From Klebsiella grimontii (GTDB taxonomy: Bacteria; Pseudomonadota; Gammaproteobacteria; Enterobacterales; Enterobacteriaceae), in NCBI RefSeq assembly GCF_900200035.1, contig NZ_FZTC01000012.1, positions 124,001-188,000 of the forward strand: a stretch of 64,000 nt of DNA, written 5' to 3'. Positions 10,598-19,365 of the stretch are shown piece after piece. The notes below the pieces were generated by a model, which was not told the DNA's origin, ran no database searches, and saw nothing but the letters and a program-made list of their open reading frames with translations. A program made the translations under genes and the position numbers. The first letter of the stretch is position 1. Every line of letters begins with the position of its first letter.

Positions 10598-10633
10598 ATG
10601 TCGATGACGATATCTGACGCGCGTCATCGACAT
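10598..10633. promoter_or_regulatory. Inverted repeat between hyc and hyp, candidate FhlA site
   Basis: ATGTCGATGACG at 10598-10609 is repeated exactly inverted as CGTCATCGACAT at 10622-10633, a 12-base dyad with a 12-base spacer. It sits between the two divergent sigma-54 promoters, 55 bases from the hyc promoter and 22 from the hyp promoter. FhlA is known to bind upstream activating sites in this interval in E. coli; that this dyad is the site is inference. Confidence 0.6.
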
Positions 10634-10654
10634 TTCCGTGACATTACCTGTGAC

Positions 10655-10671
10655 CTGGCATCGTTATTGCA
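10655..10671 (+). promoter_or_regulatory. Sigma-54 promoter of the hyp operon
   Basis: CTGGCATCGTTATTGCA matches the sigma-54 consensus YTGGCACGRNNNTTGCW at all but two positions (C to T at the seventh position and G to C at the eighth vary), with GG at -24 and GC at -12. It ends 29 bases before the hypA ATG, leaving a short leader. Confidence 0.88.
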
Positions 10672-10700
10672 TTAAAGGGCCATCGCGATACGGAGGCACC

Positions 10701-11051
10701 ATGCACGAAATCACCCTTAGCCAGCGGGCGCTGGAAATTATCGAACAGCAGGCGCAGCAGGCCGGCGCGCGTCGGGTCACCGGCGTGTGGCTGAAGGTCG
10801 GGGCGTTTTCCTGCGTGGAGGCCAGCGCGCTGACCTTCTGCTTTGAGCTGGTGTGCCGCGGCACGCTGGCGGAAGGCTGCGAGCTGCATATCGCCGAGCA
10901 ACAGGCTGAATGCTGGTGTGAAACCTGCCAGCAGTACGTGCATCTCATCTCGCAGCACGTGCGCCGCTGCCCGCAGTGTCAGAGCGACCGGCTGCAAATT
11001 GTGGCGGATGACGGCTTACAGATTCAGCGAATAGAAGTAACTCAGGAGTGA
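10701..11051 (+). CDS. hypA: Hydrogenase nickel-insertion accessory protein HypA
   Basis: A 116-residue nickel chaperone that works with HypB to load nickel into hydrogenase precursors. His2 (MHEITLSQ) is the known nickel ligand. The structural zinc site is formed by CETC (Cys73, Cys76) and CPQC (Cys90, Cys93). The ATG at 10701 follows CGGAGG and gives the family length; the frame is open 21 codons further upstream, but that would overlap the sigma-54 promoter. It is the first gene of hypABCDE, ending 3 bases before hypB. Confidence 0.95.
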   Translation: MHEITLSQRALEIIEQQAQQAGARRVTGVWLKVGAFSCVEASALTFCFELVCRGTLAEGCELHIAEQQAECWCETCQQYVHLISQHVRRCPQCQSDRLQIVADDGLQIQRIEVTQE

Positions 11052-11054
11052 CAT

Positions 11055-11927
11055 ATGTGTACAACCTGCGGCTGCGGTGAAGGCAACCTTTATATAGAAG
11101 GCGATGAGCATAACCCGCATTCGGCGTTTCGCAGCGCCCCCTTCGCGCCTGCCCCGCGCCAGATGATGAATATTACCGGCGTGAAAACCGATAACTTTTC
11201 CCCCACCCACTCGGCGGCGGGCGACCTGCACTACGGTCACGGCGAGGCGGGTACCCACGCGCCGGGCCAAAGCCAGCGGCGGATGCTGGAAGTGGAAATC
11301 GACGTGCTGGATAAAAACAACCGTCTGGCCGCCCGCAACCGCGCGCGCTTCGCCGCTAAAAACCAGCTGGTGCTGAACCTGGTCTCCAGCCCGGGCTCCG
11401 GCAAAACCACCCTGCTGACGGAAACCCTGCTGCGGCTGAAAGCGAAAACCGCCTGCGCGGTGATTGAAGGCGATCAGCAAACGGTGAACGACGCCGCGCG
11501 CATCCGCGCCACCGGCACCCCGGCGATTCAGGTCAACACCGGTAAAGGCTGCCATCTCGACGCGCAGATGATCGCCGACGCCGCGCCGCGCCTGCCGCTG
11601 GATGACCGCGGGATCCTGTTTATCGAAAACGTCGGCAACCTGGTGTGCCCGGCGAGCTTCGACCTCGGCGAACACCATAAAGTGGCGGTGCTGTCGGTCA
11701 CCGAAGGCGAAGACAAACCGCTGAAGTATCCGCATATGTTCGCCGCCGCCAGCCTGATGCTGCTCAACAAGGTCGACCTGCTGCCGTATCTCAACTTTGA
11801 CGTGGAGAAATGTCTGGCCTGCGCTCGCGAGGTGAACCCGGATATTGACATCATCCTGCTCTCCGCCACCAGCGGCGAAGGCATGGACCAGTGGCTTAGC
11901 TGGCTGGAGGCGCAGCAATGTGCATAG
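11055..11927 (+). CDS. hypB: Hydrogenase nickel-incorporation GTPase HypB
   Basis: A 290-residue GTPase needed for nickel insertion. The N-terminal high-affinity nickel motif is visible as [10 protein letters not shown] (Cys2, Cys5, Cys7). A His-containing linker (about residues 45-80) precedes the SIMIBI G domain, with P-loop SPGSGKTT near residue 113, [10 protein letters not shown] as the G3 region, and NKVDLL as the base-specificity motif. It overlaps hypC by 10 bases. Confidence 0.96.
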   Translation: MCTTCGCGEGNLYIEGDEHNPHSAFRSAPFAPAPRQMMNITGVKTDNFSPTHSAAGDLHYGHGEAGTHAPGQSQRRMLEVEIDVLDKNNRLAARNRARFAAKNQLVLNLVSSPGSGKTTLLTETLLRLKAKTACAVIEGDQQTVNDAARIRATGTPAIQVNTGKGCHLDAQMIADAAPRLPLDDRGILFIENVGNLVCPASFDLGEHHKVAVLSVTEGEDKPLKYPHMFAAASLMLLNKVDLLPYLNFDVEKCLACAREVNPDIDIILLSATSGEGMDQWLSWLEAQQCA

Positions 11928-12190
11928 GCATTCCCGGACAAATCTGCGCCATTGACGGCAATCTGGCGAAGGTCGAAGTGTGCGGCATTCAGCGCGAAGT
12001 CGATCTCACCTTAGTCGGCGCGGTCGACGACCGCGGTCAGCCGCGTCTCGGCCAGTGGGTGCTGGTCCACGTGGGTTTCGCCATGAGCGTAATCAACGAA
12101 GCCGAAGCCCGCGACACCCTCGAAGCGCTGCAAAATATGTTTGAAGTCGAGCCGGACGTCGGCGCGCTGCTGTACGGCGAGGAGCGGTAA
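11918..12190 (+). CDS. hypC: Hydrogenase maturation chaperone HypC
   Basis: A 90-residue chaperone of the HypC/HybG family. It carries the Fe(CN)2CO unit with HypD and delivers it to the large subunit, here HycE. The essential Cys2 is present in MCIGIPGQ. It begins inside the end of hypB, and its stop codon abuts the hypD ATG directly, consistent with equimolar synthesis of the HypC-HypD complex. Confidence 0.96.
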   Translation: MCIGIPGQICAIDGNLAKVEVCGIQREVDLTLVGAVDDRGQPRLGQWVLVHVGFAMSVINEAEARDTLEALQNMFEVEPDVGALLYGEER

Positions 12191-13312
12191 ATGCGTTATG
12201 TCGATGAATACCGCGCGCCGGAACAGGTGATGCAGCTGGTGGAGCATCTCCGGCAGCGGGCGCGCCTGCTGCCGCATACCGCCGACCGTCCGCTGCGCAT
12301 TATGGAAGTGTGCGGCGGCCATACCCACGCCATTTTTAAATTCGGCCTCGACCAGCTGCTGCCGGAAAATATCGAGTTTATTCACGGCCCCGGCTGCCCG
12401 GTGTGCGTGCTGCCGATGGGACGCATCGACGCCTGTATCGATATCGCCAGCCGTCCGGGGGTGATTTTCTGCACCTTTGGCGACGCCATGCGCGTGCCGG
12501 GAAAAAACGGCTCCCTGCTGCAGGCGAAATCGCGCGGCGCCGACGTCCGCATCGTCTATTCGCCGATGGACGCCCTGAAGCTGGCGCAGCACAATCCCGA
12601 ACGTGAAGTGGTGTTCTTCGGCCTTGGTTTTGAAACGACGATGCCCGCCACCGCCCTGACCCTGCGCCAGGCCCGCGAGCGCGGCGTCGCCAACTTCTAC
12701 TTTTTCTGCCAGCACATCACCCTGCTGCCGACCCTGCGCAGCCTGCTCGACCAGCCGGATAACGGTATCGACGCTTTTCTCGCCCCCGGTCACGTCAGCA
12801 TGGTGATTGGCACCGACGCCTACGGCTTTATCGCCAGCGACTATCATCGTCCTTTAGTGGTGGCCGGATTCGAACCGCTTGATCTACTGCAAGGCGCGGT
12901 GATGCTGGTTGAGCAGACAATAGCGCGGCACAGCGACGTGGAGAACCAGTATCGCCGGGTGGTGCCCGATGAGGGTAATCCGCTGGCGCAGTCGGCCATC
13001 GCCGAGGTGTTTTGCCTTAGCGGCGATAGCGAGTGGCGCGGGCTGGGGGTGATTAGCGACTCCGGCGTGCATCTGACGGCGGCATACCAGCGCTTCGACG
13101 CCGAGGCGCATTTCCGCCCGGCGCCGCAGCGGGTCAGCGACGACCCGCGCGCCCGCTGCGGCGAGGTGCTGACCGGCCGCTGTAAGCCGCACCAGTGCCC
13201 GCTGTTCGGCAAGACCTGCAACCCGCAGAGCGCGTTCGGCGCGCTGATGGTCTCATCGGAAGGCGCCTGCGCCGCCTGGTATCAATATCGCAGTCAGGAA
13301 ATCGAAGCATGA
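12191..13312 (+). CDS. hypD: Hydrogenase maturation iron-sulfur protein HypD
   Basis: A 373-residue scaffold on which Fe, CN and CO are assembled with HypC and HypE. Conserved motifs: VCGGHTHAIFKFG (active Cys near residue 41), GPGCPVCVLP near residue 66, and GFETTMPATA. The C-terminal [4Fe-4S] ligands lie in RCGEVLTGRCKPHQCPLFGKTC, split across about residues 323-344. The start directly follows the hypC stop, and the stop overlaps the hypE ATG by 4 bases. Confidence 0.96.
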   Translation: MRYVDEYRAPEQVMQLVEHLRQRARLLPHTADRPLRIMEVCGGHTHAIFKFGLDQLLPENIEFIHGPGCPVCVLPMGRIDACIDIASRPGVIFCTFGDAMRVPGKNGSLLQAKSRGADVRIVYSPMDALKLAQHNPEREVVFFGLGFETTMPATALTLRQARERGVANFYFFCQHITLLPTLRSLLDQPDNGIDAFLAPGHVSMVIGTDAYGFIASDYHRPLVVAGFEPLDLLQGAVMLVEQTIARHSDVENQYRRVVPDEGNPLAQSAIAEVFCLSGDSEWRGLGVISDSGVHLTAAYQRFDAEAHFRPAPQRVSDDPRARCGEVLTGRCKPHQCPLFGKTCNPQSAFGALMVSSEGACAAWYQYRSQEIEA

Positions 13313-14319
13313 AAAGCGTTCAGTTAGCCCACGGTAGCGGCGGTCAGGCGATGCAGCAGCTGATCGGCGACCTGTTTATGCAAGCTTTCGCCAACCCCTG
13401 GCTGGCGGAGCAGGAGGATCAGGCGCGTCTCGATCTCACCCAGCTTAGCGCGCAGGGCGACAGGCTCGCCTTCTCCACCGACAGCTACGTCATCGATCCG
13501 CTGTTTTTTCCCGGCGGCAATATCGGCAAGCTGGCGGTGTGCGGTACGGCCAACGATGTGGCGGTGAGCGGCGCGCTGCCGCGCTATCTCTCCTGCGGGT
13601 TTATTCTCGAAGAGGGGCTGGAGATGGCCACCCTCGAAGCGGTGGTGAACAGCATGGCGCAGACCGCCCGGGAGGCCGGTATCGCCATTGTCACCGGCGA
13701 TACCAAAGTGGTGCCGCGCGGGGCGGCGGATAAGCTGTTTATCAATACCGCCGGGATCGGCGTGATCCCCACCGGTATTCGCTGGGGGGCGCAGCAGATT
13801 AGCGCCGGCGACGTGCTGCTGGTCAGCGGTACGCTTGGCGATCACGGGGCGACTATCCTCAACCTGCGCGAGCAAATGGGGCTGGACGGCGCGCTGTCCA
13901 GCGACTGCGCGGTGCTGACGCCCTTGATTCAGACGCTGCGCGACGTCGCTGGCGTGAAAGCCCTGCGCGATGCCACCCGCGGCGGGGTTAACGCGGTGGC
14001 CCACGAGTTCGCCGCCGCCAGCGGCTGCGGGATTGAGCTGTATGAGAATAAGCTGCCGGTGAACGAGACCGTGCGCGGCGTGTGCGAGCTGCTGGGGCTG
14101 GACGCGCTGAATTTTGCCAACGAAGGCAAGCTGTTGATCGCCGTCGCCCGCGAAGCGGCGGAAAGCGTACTTGCGCATTTACGGTCTCATCCGTTAGGCC
14201 GCGATGCGGCGATAATCGGCGACGTTGTGGCGCGCGCGGGCGTGCGCTCCATCGGCCTGTACGGCGTCAAACGTACGCTGGATCTTCCTCACGCCGAGCC
14301 GCTGCCGAGAATTTGTTAA
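13309..14319 (+). CDS. hypE: Hydrogenase maturation carbamoyl dehydratase HypE
   Basis: A 336-residue PurM-like enzyme that dehydrates a carbamoyl group on its own C-terminal cysteine to a thiocyanate, which becomes the cyanide ligands. The family C-terminus PRIC is intact. GSGG near the start and VTGDTKVVPRG near residue 130 belong to the ATP-binding site. The ATG at 13309 overlaps the hypD stop (ATGA) and aligns with MKSVQLAHGSGGQ; the upstream open frame lies within hypD and is not used. Confidence 0.96.
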   Translation: MKSVQLAHGSGGQAMQQLIGDLFMQAFANPWLAEQEDQARLDLTQLSAQGDRLAFSTDSYVIDPLFFPGGNIGKLAVCGTANDVAVSGALPRYLSCGFILEEGLEMATLEAVVNSMAQTAREAGIAIVTGDTKVVPRGAADKLFINTAGIGVIPTGIRWGAQQISAGDVLLVSGTLGDHGATILNLREQMGLDGALSSDCAVLTPLIQTLRDVAGVKALRDATRGGVNAVAHEFAAASGCGIELYENKLPVNETVRGVCELLGLDALNFANEGKLLIAVAREAAESVLAHLRSHPLGRDAAIIGDVVARAGVRSIGLYGVKRTLDLPHAEPLPRIC

Positions 14320-14336
14320 CGAGATTCAGGAGCTTT

Positions 14337-14428
14337 CCCGGAGGCGGCGCGATGCGCCTGTCCGGGCTACCCTAACCCGGATCGCACGAACCTGTAGCCC
14401 GGACAGATGCGCAGCATCGCCTCCGGGG
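14337..14428. repeat. REP-like palindrome cluster 2 (two units)
   Basis: Two palindromic units at 14337-14370 and 14394-14428 lie between hypE and fhlA. The first reads CCCGGAGGCG...CTGTCCGGGCTAC and the second begins GTAGCCCGGACAG and ends CCTCCGGGG, so they are in opposite orientation. Both types recur elsewhere in the window. They probably mark the 3' end of the hyp message. Confidence 0.85.
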
Positions 14429-14545
14429 AAAAATTAGGATCTCTGCATGATTATCCCGCCCAAACCCGCGGGCAACTGCGGATGGGTGGACGGCGGTCAC
14501 AACCGCTTTATAAACAGACTATTATTTGTGTCATCACTTTCTTCT

Positions 14546-14566
14546 GCGCCGCTTTGCGGCGCTTTT
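14546..14566 (+). terminator. GC hairpin with T-run directly before fhlA
   Basis: GCGCCGC (14546-14552), loop TTT, GCGGCGC (14556-14562), then TTTT. It has the form of an intrinsic terminator but ends only 11 bases before the fhlA ATG, and the weak ribosome site GGA (14567-14569) comes right after the T-run. It could end hyp transcription, attenuate fhlA, or restrict ribosome access. In E. coli the fhlA leader is a target of the OxyS small RNA; whether this hairpin relates to that is not known to me. Confidence 0.65.
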
Positions 14567-14577
14567 GGACTTAAGCA

Positions 14578-16650
14578 ATGTCGTATACACCGATGGGCGA
14601 TCTTGGGCAGCAGGGTCTGTTTGATATCACCCGCATTTTATTACAGCAGCCGGATCTGGCCGCGCTGAGCGAGACGCTGACCGGCCTGGTGCAGCAGTCC
14701 GCGCTCGCCGACCGGGCGGCGATTATTCTGTGGCATTCCGGCAACCATCGCGCGACAAGGCACGCCTGCGACGATGCCGGGCATCCGGTGAGCTATGAAG
14801 ATGAAACCGTCCTCGCCAACGGCCCGGTTCGTCGTCTGCTGTCCCGACCGGATGCGCTGCATTGCGATAGCGCCACCTTTGCCGAGACCTGGCCGCAGCT
14901 GGCCCGAAGCGGACTCTATCCCACCTTTGGCTATTACTGCCTGCTGCCGCTGGCGGCGGAAGGCCGCATCTTCGGCGGCTGCGAATTCATCCGCGATGAC
15001 AACCGGCCATGGACTGAAAAAGAGTACCAGCGGCTGCACACTTTTACGCAAATCGTCGCCGTGGTGACCGAGCAGATCCAGAGCCGGGTCAGCAATAACG
15101 TCGATTACGACCTGCTGTGCCACGAGCGCGATAACTTCCGCATCCTCGTGGCGATCACCAACGCCGTGCTCTCGCGGCTGGATATCGACGAGCTGGTCAG
15201 CGAAGTGGCCAAAGAGATCCACCGCTACTTCCGCATCGATGCCATTAGCGTAGTGCTGCGCAGCAACCGCAAAGGCAAGCTCAACATCTACTCCACTCAC
15301 TACCTCGACGCCAGCCATCCGGTGCACGACCAGAGCGAAGTGGATGAAGCCGGCACCCTGACCGAGCGGGTCTTCAAAAGTAAAGAGATGCTGCTGCTCA
15401 ATCTGCACGAGCATGACCCGCTGGCGCCGTACGAAAAAATGCTTTTCGAGATGTGGGATAACAAAATTCAGACCCTGTGCCTGCTGCCGTTGATGTCCGG
15501 CAATACCCTGCTCGGGGTGCTGAAGCTGGCGCAGTGCGATGAGAAAGTGTTCACCACCACCAATCTTAAGCTGCTGCGGCAAATCGCCGAGCGCGTCTCG
15601 ATCGCCATCGACAACGCTCTCGCCTACCGCGAAATTCAGCGCCTGAAAGAGCGGCTGGTCGATGAGAACCTCGCCCTGACCGAACAGCTCAACAACGTGG
15701 AGAGCGAGTTTGGCGAAATCATTGGCCGCAGCGAGGCGATGAACAGCGTGCTCAAGCAGGTGGAGATGGTGGCGCACAGCGACAGCACGGTGCTGATCCT
15801 CGGCGAAACCGGCACCGGTAAGGAGCTGATTGCCCGCGCTATTCATAATCTGAGCGGCCGCAATAGCCGGCGGATGGTCAAAATGAACTGCGCGGCGATG
15901 CCCGCCGGGCTGCTGGAAAGCGACCTGTTTGGCCACGAGCGCGGCGCCTTCACCGGCGCCAGCGCGCAGCGTATCGGCCGTTTCGAACTGGCAGACAAAA
16001 GCTCGCTGTTTCTCGATGAAGTGGGCGATATGCCGGTGGAGCTGCAGCCGAAGCTGCTGCGCGTCCTGCAGGAGCAGGAGTTCGAGCGTCTCGGCAGCAA
16101 TAAGCTGATTCACACCGACGTGCGCCTGATCGCCGCGACCAACCGCGATCTTAAGCAGATGGTCGCCGATCGCGAATTTCGCAGCGATCTCTACTATCGG
16201 CTGAACGTCTTCCCGATCCACCTGCCGCCGCTGCGCGAGCGGCCGGACGATATTCCGCTGCTGGTGAAGGCCTTCACCTTTAAAATCGCCCGCCGTCTGG
16301 GACGCAATATCGACAGCATTCCGGCGGAAACGCTGCGCCTTCTCAGCCGCATGGAGTGGCCGGGCAACGTGCGTGAGCTGGAAAACGTCATTGAGCGCGC
16401 GGTGCTGCTGACCCGCGGCAGCGTGCTGCAGCTCTCCTTGCCGGAGATGAGCATCGAGCCGCAGCCGCTGGCGGCAGAAGTGCTGCCGGAGGAAGGCGAA
16501 GATGAATACCAGCTGATTGTCCGGGTGCTGAAAGAGAGCAACGGCGTGGTCGCCGGACCAAAGGGCGCGGCCCAGCGTCTGGGATTAAAGCGCACCACTT
16601 TGCTTTCGCGCATGAAACGGTTGGGCATTCATAAAGACCAGCTGCAGTAG
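14578..16650 (+). CDS. fhlA: Formate hydrogenlyase transcriptional activator FhlA
   Basis: A 690-residue sigma-54-dependent activator responding to formate. Two GAF-like sensory regions occupy roughly residues 1-375. The AAA+ domain follows, with Walker A GETGTGKE near 411-418, the sigma-54 contact loop GAFTGA near 457-462 and Walker B LFLDEVGD near 480. A C-terminal Fis-type helix-turn-helix covers about 655-685 (GAAQRLGLKRTTLLSRMKR). There is no receiver domain, as expected for FhlA. It activates the two sigma-54 promoters at 10527 and 10655. The start MSYTPMGDLGQQ agrees with E. coli, but its ribosome site is weak and next to a hairpin. Confidence 0.97.
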   Translation: MSYTPMGDLGQQGLFDITRILLQQPDLAALSETLTGLVQQSALADRAAIILWHSGNHRATRHACDDAGHPVSYEDETVLANGPVRRLLSRPDALHCDSATFAETWPQLARSGLYPTFGYYCLLPLAAEGRIFGGCEFIRDDNRPWTEKEYQRLHTFTQIVAVVTEQIQSRVSNNVDYDLLCHERDNFRILVAITNAVLSRLDIDELVSEVAKEIHRYFRIDAISVVLRSNRKGKLNIYSTHYLDASHPVHDQSEVDEAGTLTERVFKSKEMLLLNLHEHDPLAPYEKMLFEMWDNKIQTLCLLPLMSGNTLLGVLKLAQCDEKVFTTTNLKLLRQIAERVSIAIDNALAYREIQRLKERLVDENLALTEQLNNVESEFGEIIGRSEAMNSVLKQVEMVAHSDSTVLILGETGTGKELIARAIHNLSGRNSRRMVKMNCAAMPAGLLESDLFGHERGAFTGASAQRIGRFELADKSSLFLDEVGDMPVELQPKLLRVLQEQEFERLGSNKLIHTDVRLIAATNRDLKQMVADREFRSDLYYRLNVFPIHLPPLRERPDDIPLLVKAFTFKIARRLGRNIDSIPAETLRLLSRMEWPGNVRELENVIERAVLLTRGSVLQLSLPEMSIEPQPLAAEVLPEEGEDEYQLIVRVLKESNGVVAGPKGAAQRLGLKRTTLLSRMKRLGIHKDQLQ

Positions 16651-16660
16651 GTGTATCTTC

Positions 16661-16700
16661 AGAACGCTGTTTCATTTTGATTTTAATGAAACAGCGTTCT
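16661..16700 (+). terminator. Perfect 16-bp hairpin after fhlA
   Basis: AGAACGCTGTTTCATT (16661-16676) and AATGAAACAGCGTTCT (16685-16700) pair perfectly around an 8-base loop TTGATTTT, 11 bases after the fhlA stop. The stem is very stable, but there is no long T-run after it on the plus strand. It is probably the 3' end of the fhlA transcript. Confidence 0.7.
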
Positions 16701-16767
16701 GTGAAGCAACTCGCGTTACCCGCCGCTCATCGATGATAAATAAGCCTTTTCCTTAATGGAGATGCTT

Positions 16768-17715
16768 ATGACGCGTTTACCTCTGGCCGCCGCCATCGCT
16801 TTGCTGTTCTCTTCTCAGGCGGCATTTTCCTCTCTGCCCACTTTTTCTGTCTGGCCCGGCGGTGAAGCGCCCGGCGCGAAAAACAGCCCGGCGAGCGAAT
16901 CGCTGGTGGAGCGCAGCAAAGACCCCTCGCTGCCCGATCGCGCGGTCACCGGCGTTCGCGCTCCGACAATTACCATTTACGCGCCGGAGAAGCCCAACGG
17001 TATCGCGCTGCTGGTGACGCCGGGCGGCTCTTATCAGCGGGTGGTGCTGGATAAAGAGGGCAGCGATCTCGCCCCGGTGTTTAACGCCCGGGGCTATACC
17101 CTGTTTGTGATGACCTACCGGATGCCCGCGGACGGTCATGCGGAGGGCAGCGATGCGCCGCTGGCCGATACGCAGCGCGCGCTGCGTACCCTGCGGGCGC
17201 GGGCCGCCGAGTGGCATATCGACCCGCATAAAATCGGCATTATGGGCTTTTCCGCCGGGGGGCACGTGGCGGCCAGCCTGGAGACCCGCTATAGCGAACC
17301 GGCTTACGCCGCCGTGGATGCCATCGACCAGCAGAGCGCGCGGCCGGACTTCGCGGTGCTCGGCTATCCGGTGATTTCGATGGATCCGGCGATTGCCCAT
17401 CCCGGATCGCGCAAGGCGTTGATTGGCGAAACGCCGACGGCGGAGCGGCAGCATCGTTATTCACCGGAGCAGAACGTCACGCCGCAGACGCCGCCGACCT
17501 TTATTTTCCACGCGGTAGACGATCCTTCGGTGCCGGTGGATAACGCGCTGGTGATGTTTAACGCCCTGCGCGCGCATCAGGTGCCGACCGAGCTGCATCT
17601 GTTCGCCGAGGGGAAACACGGATTTGGCATTCGCGGGACCCGGGGCCTGCCCGCCGCCGAGTGGCCGCAGCTGGCGATGAACTGGATAGCTTCGCTGGCG
17701 GAAATGAACAAATAG
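16768..17715 (+). CDS. Secreted alpha/beta-hydrolase, probable carbohydrate acetyl esterase
   Basis: A 315-residue exported hydrolase. The signal peptide covers about residues 1-21 (MTRLPLAAAIALLFSSQAAFS). The fold is shown by the oxyanion strand VTPGGSYQ (about 83-90), the nucleophile elbow GFSAGG (Ser162), an acidic residue in HAVDDPSVPVDN (Asp251 or Asp252) and His284 in EGKHGFG. This resembles acetylxylan/pectin acetyl esterase-like proteins. Of three nearby ATGs I chose 16768, because GGAG at 16758-16761 is correctly spaced for it. It sits convergent to a glycosidase-mannanase operon, so deacetylation of plant mannan is a reasonable but unproved role. Confidence 0.75.
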   Translation: MTRLPLAAAIALLFSSQAAFSSLPTFSVWPGGEAPGAKNSPASESLVERSKDPSLPDRAVTGVRAPTITIYAPEKPNGIALLVTPGGSYQRVVLDKEGSDLAPVFNARGYTLFVMTYRMPADGHAEGSDAPLADTQRALRTLRARAAEWHIDPHKIGIMGFSAGGHVAASLETRYSEPAYAAVDAIDQQSARPDFAVLGYPVISMDPAIAHPGSRKALIGETPTAERQHRYSPEQNVTPQTPPTFIFHAVDDPSVPVDNALVMFNALRAHQVPTELHLFAEGKHGFGIRGTRGLPAAEWPQLAMNWIASLAEMNK

Positions 17716-17725
17716 CGCCGATAAT

Positions 17726-17899
17726 CCCCGGCTCGCGGCTGACGCCTTAGCCGGGCTACCTGTCCGCAGACGGCGGGGACCTCGTAGCACCGGTGGGTAC
17801 GGCTTCCCGGAGGCGATGCTGCGCATCTGTCCGGGCTACAAGTTCGTGCGGTTTGGTAGCCCGGGCCCGGACAGGCGCGTCAAGCGCCGCCTCCGGGGG
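17726..17899. repeat. REP-like palindrome cluster 3 (three units)
   Basis: Units at about 17726-17759, 17806-17839 and 17856-17899 fill the gap between two convergent genes. The middle unit is the same CCCGGAGGCGATGCTGCG type found near 2521 in reverse. The third carries a longer arm. The position between convergent 3' ends fits REP elements. Confidence 0.85.
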
Positions 17900-17910
17900 A
17901 TTTTGCAGAG

Positions 17911-19311
17911 CTATTTATCAGAACCAAAACCGTTGCTGGTCGCCAGCTCGGCAAACCACAGCGCGTTGCGCTTTATCTGCCGCTCTCCGGTTTGCAGATT
18001 AAGCCGCCAAAAACCGTAGCGCCGCTTGAACGAATTAATCCACGACCAGTTATCGATAAACGTCCACTGATGCACGCCAAAACAATTCGCGCCGTCGGCT
18101 ATCGCGCGATGCAGCTGCACCAGATGCTCTTCCATCAGGCCGATGCGGAACGAATCGTCAATCACCCCGTCTTCGCCCGGTTCGCCTTCCGACTCAATAT
18201 CCATCGCGATGCCGATTTCCGCGAGGAACCACTTTTTATTGCCGTAGTTATCGCGAATATTGGCGGCAATGTCATAAATCGCCTGCGGTAGAATCTCATT
18301 ATTATCGCGATAAGGATTAAAGCGCCCTTCTGGATTCACGTAGTTTTCGAAATAGAACTCCGGGGTGAAATAGTCCAGCGTATAGTCGCTTTCGCGTGCC
18401 TTGACCCGCCGCGGAACGTAATAGTTAACGCCGAGAAAATCGACGCGCGATCCGCTAATCAGCTCCACGTCGGCTTTTGTCACCTCCGGCAGGCAGTCGT
18501 GCGCGGCCAGAATTTCGCACAGCTCTTTCGGGAACTGATGCTTCACCAGCGGATCGAGAAAGCTGCGGTTGAAAAACAGATCCGCATACCACGCCGCTTT
18601 TTTATCCTCAGCGCTGTCGTTACGGGTATAGGAGGGCGTCAGGTTCAGCACCACGCCAATCTCGCTCTCCAGCGCCAGCGCGCGAAACTCGCGCACCGCT
18701 TTGGCGTGGGCCAGCATAATGTTAAATGCCACCTGCGCCGCCAGCCTGCCGTCTTTCTTGCAGGGATAGTGGAAGTCGTACAGATAGCCGCCCTCAACCG
18801 GCACAATCGGCTCGTTGAAGGTGATCCAGTATTTCACTTTGTGACCAAACAGCTCGAAGGCGGTGCGGGCAAAACGCGCGAAGAGATCCGTCACGTGCGC
18901 CGACTCAAAGCCGCCGTACTGCTTTTGCAGCGCTTCCGGCATATCAAAGTGATAGAGGTTAATCATCGGCTCAATGCCGTTTTCGATCATCTCATCAAGG
19001 TAGGCATGATAGAAACGCACCGCGTCCGGATTGGGCGCGCCGGTTTCGAAATCGTCAATCAGCCGCGACCACTGAATCGAGGTGCGAAAGGAGTTGAATC
19101 CGGTCCGCTTCATCAACGCCACGTCCTGAGGATACTGATGATAGGTATCGCAAACGGTTTGCGGCCCAATCTGCTGATAAAAACGTTCCGGCTGTTCGGC
19201 AAACCAGCTGTCCCAAATAGAACGGTGCGGCTTGTTGCTGATGCCTTCCGTTTGCGGACCGGATGCCGCCGCGCCCCAAAAAAAGCCTTCCGGAAACTGA
19301 TACCGGGTCAT
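17911..19311 (-). CDS. GH1 family beta-glycosidase, possibly phospho-specific
   Basis: A 466-residue cytoplasmic GH1 enzyme with no signal peptide. The acid/base is Glu167 in TFNEPIVP. The nucleophile is Glu365, but it sits in LAEIGIA rather than the usual ENG motif. The C-terminal loop NSFKRRYGF partly resembles the 6-phosphate-binding loop of phospho-beta-glucosidases, but the serine is shifted by one place. Substrate is therefore open: phosphorylated cello- or mannobiose delivered by the PTS nearby is the contextual guess. ATG is preceded by GGAGG. It is the third gene after the porin and the mannanase, 54 bases downstream of the latter. Confidence 0.85.
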   Translation of the reverse strand: MTRYQFPEGFFWGAAASGPQTEGISNKPHRSIWDSWFAEQPERFYQQIGPQTVCDTYHQYPQDVALMKRTGFNSFRTSIQWSRLIDDFETGAPNPDAVRFYHAYLDEMIENGIEPMINLYHFDMPEALQKQYGGFESAHVTDLFARFARTAFELFGHKVKYWITFNEPIVPVEGGYLYDFHYPCKKDGRLAAQVAFNIMLAHAKAVREFRALALESEIGVVLNLTPSYTRNDSAEDKKAAWYADLFFNRSFLDPLVKHQFPKELCEILAAHDCLPEVTKADVELISGSRVDFLGVNYYVPRRVKARESDYTLDYFTPEFYFENYVNPEGRFNPYRDNNEILPQAIYDIAANIRDNYGNKKWFLAEIGIAMDIESEGEPGEDGVIDDSFRIGLMEEHLVQLHRAIADGANCFGVHQWTFIDNWSWINSFKRRYGFWRLNLQTGERQIKRNALWFAELATSNGFGSDK

Positions 19312-19365
19312 AACGCCTCCTGTAAGTTAAAAAAGGCCGCACCCGACGGGCGCAGCCAATAAGCA

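Noticed and set aside
14641-16221. 526-codon minus-strand open frame opposite fhlA
   Set aside because: It is antisense to fhlA, whose sequence is highly conserved, and has no ribosome site or recognisable domain.
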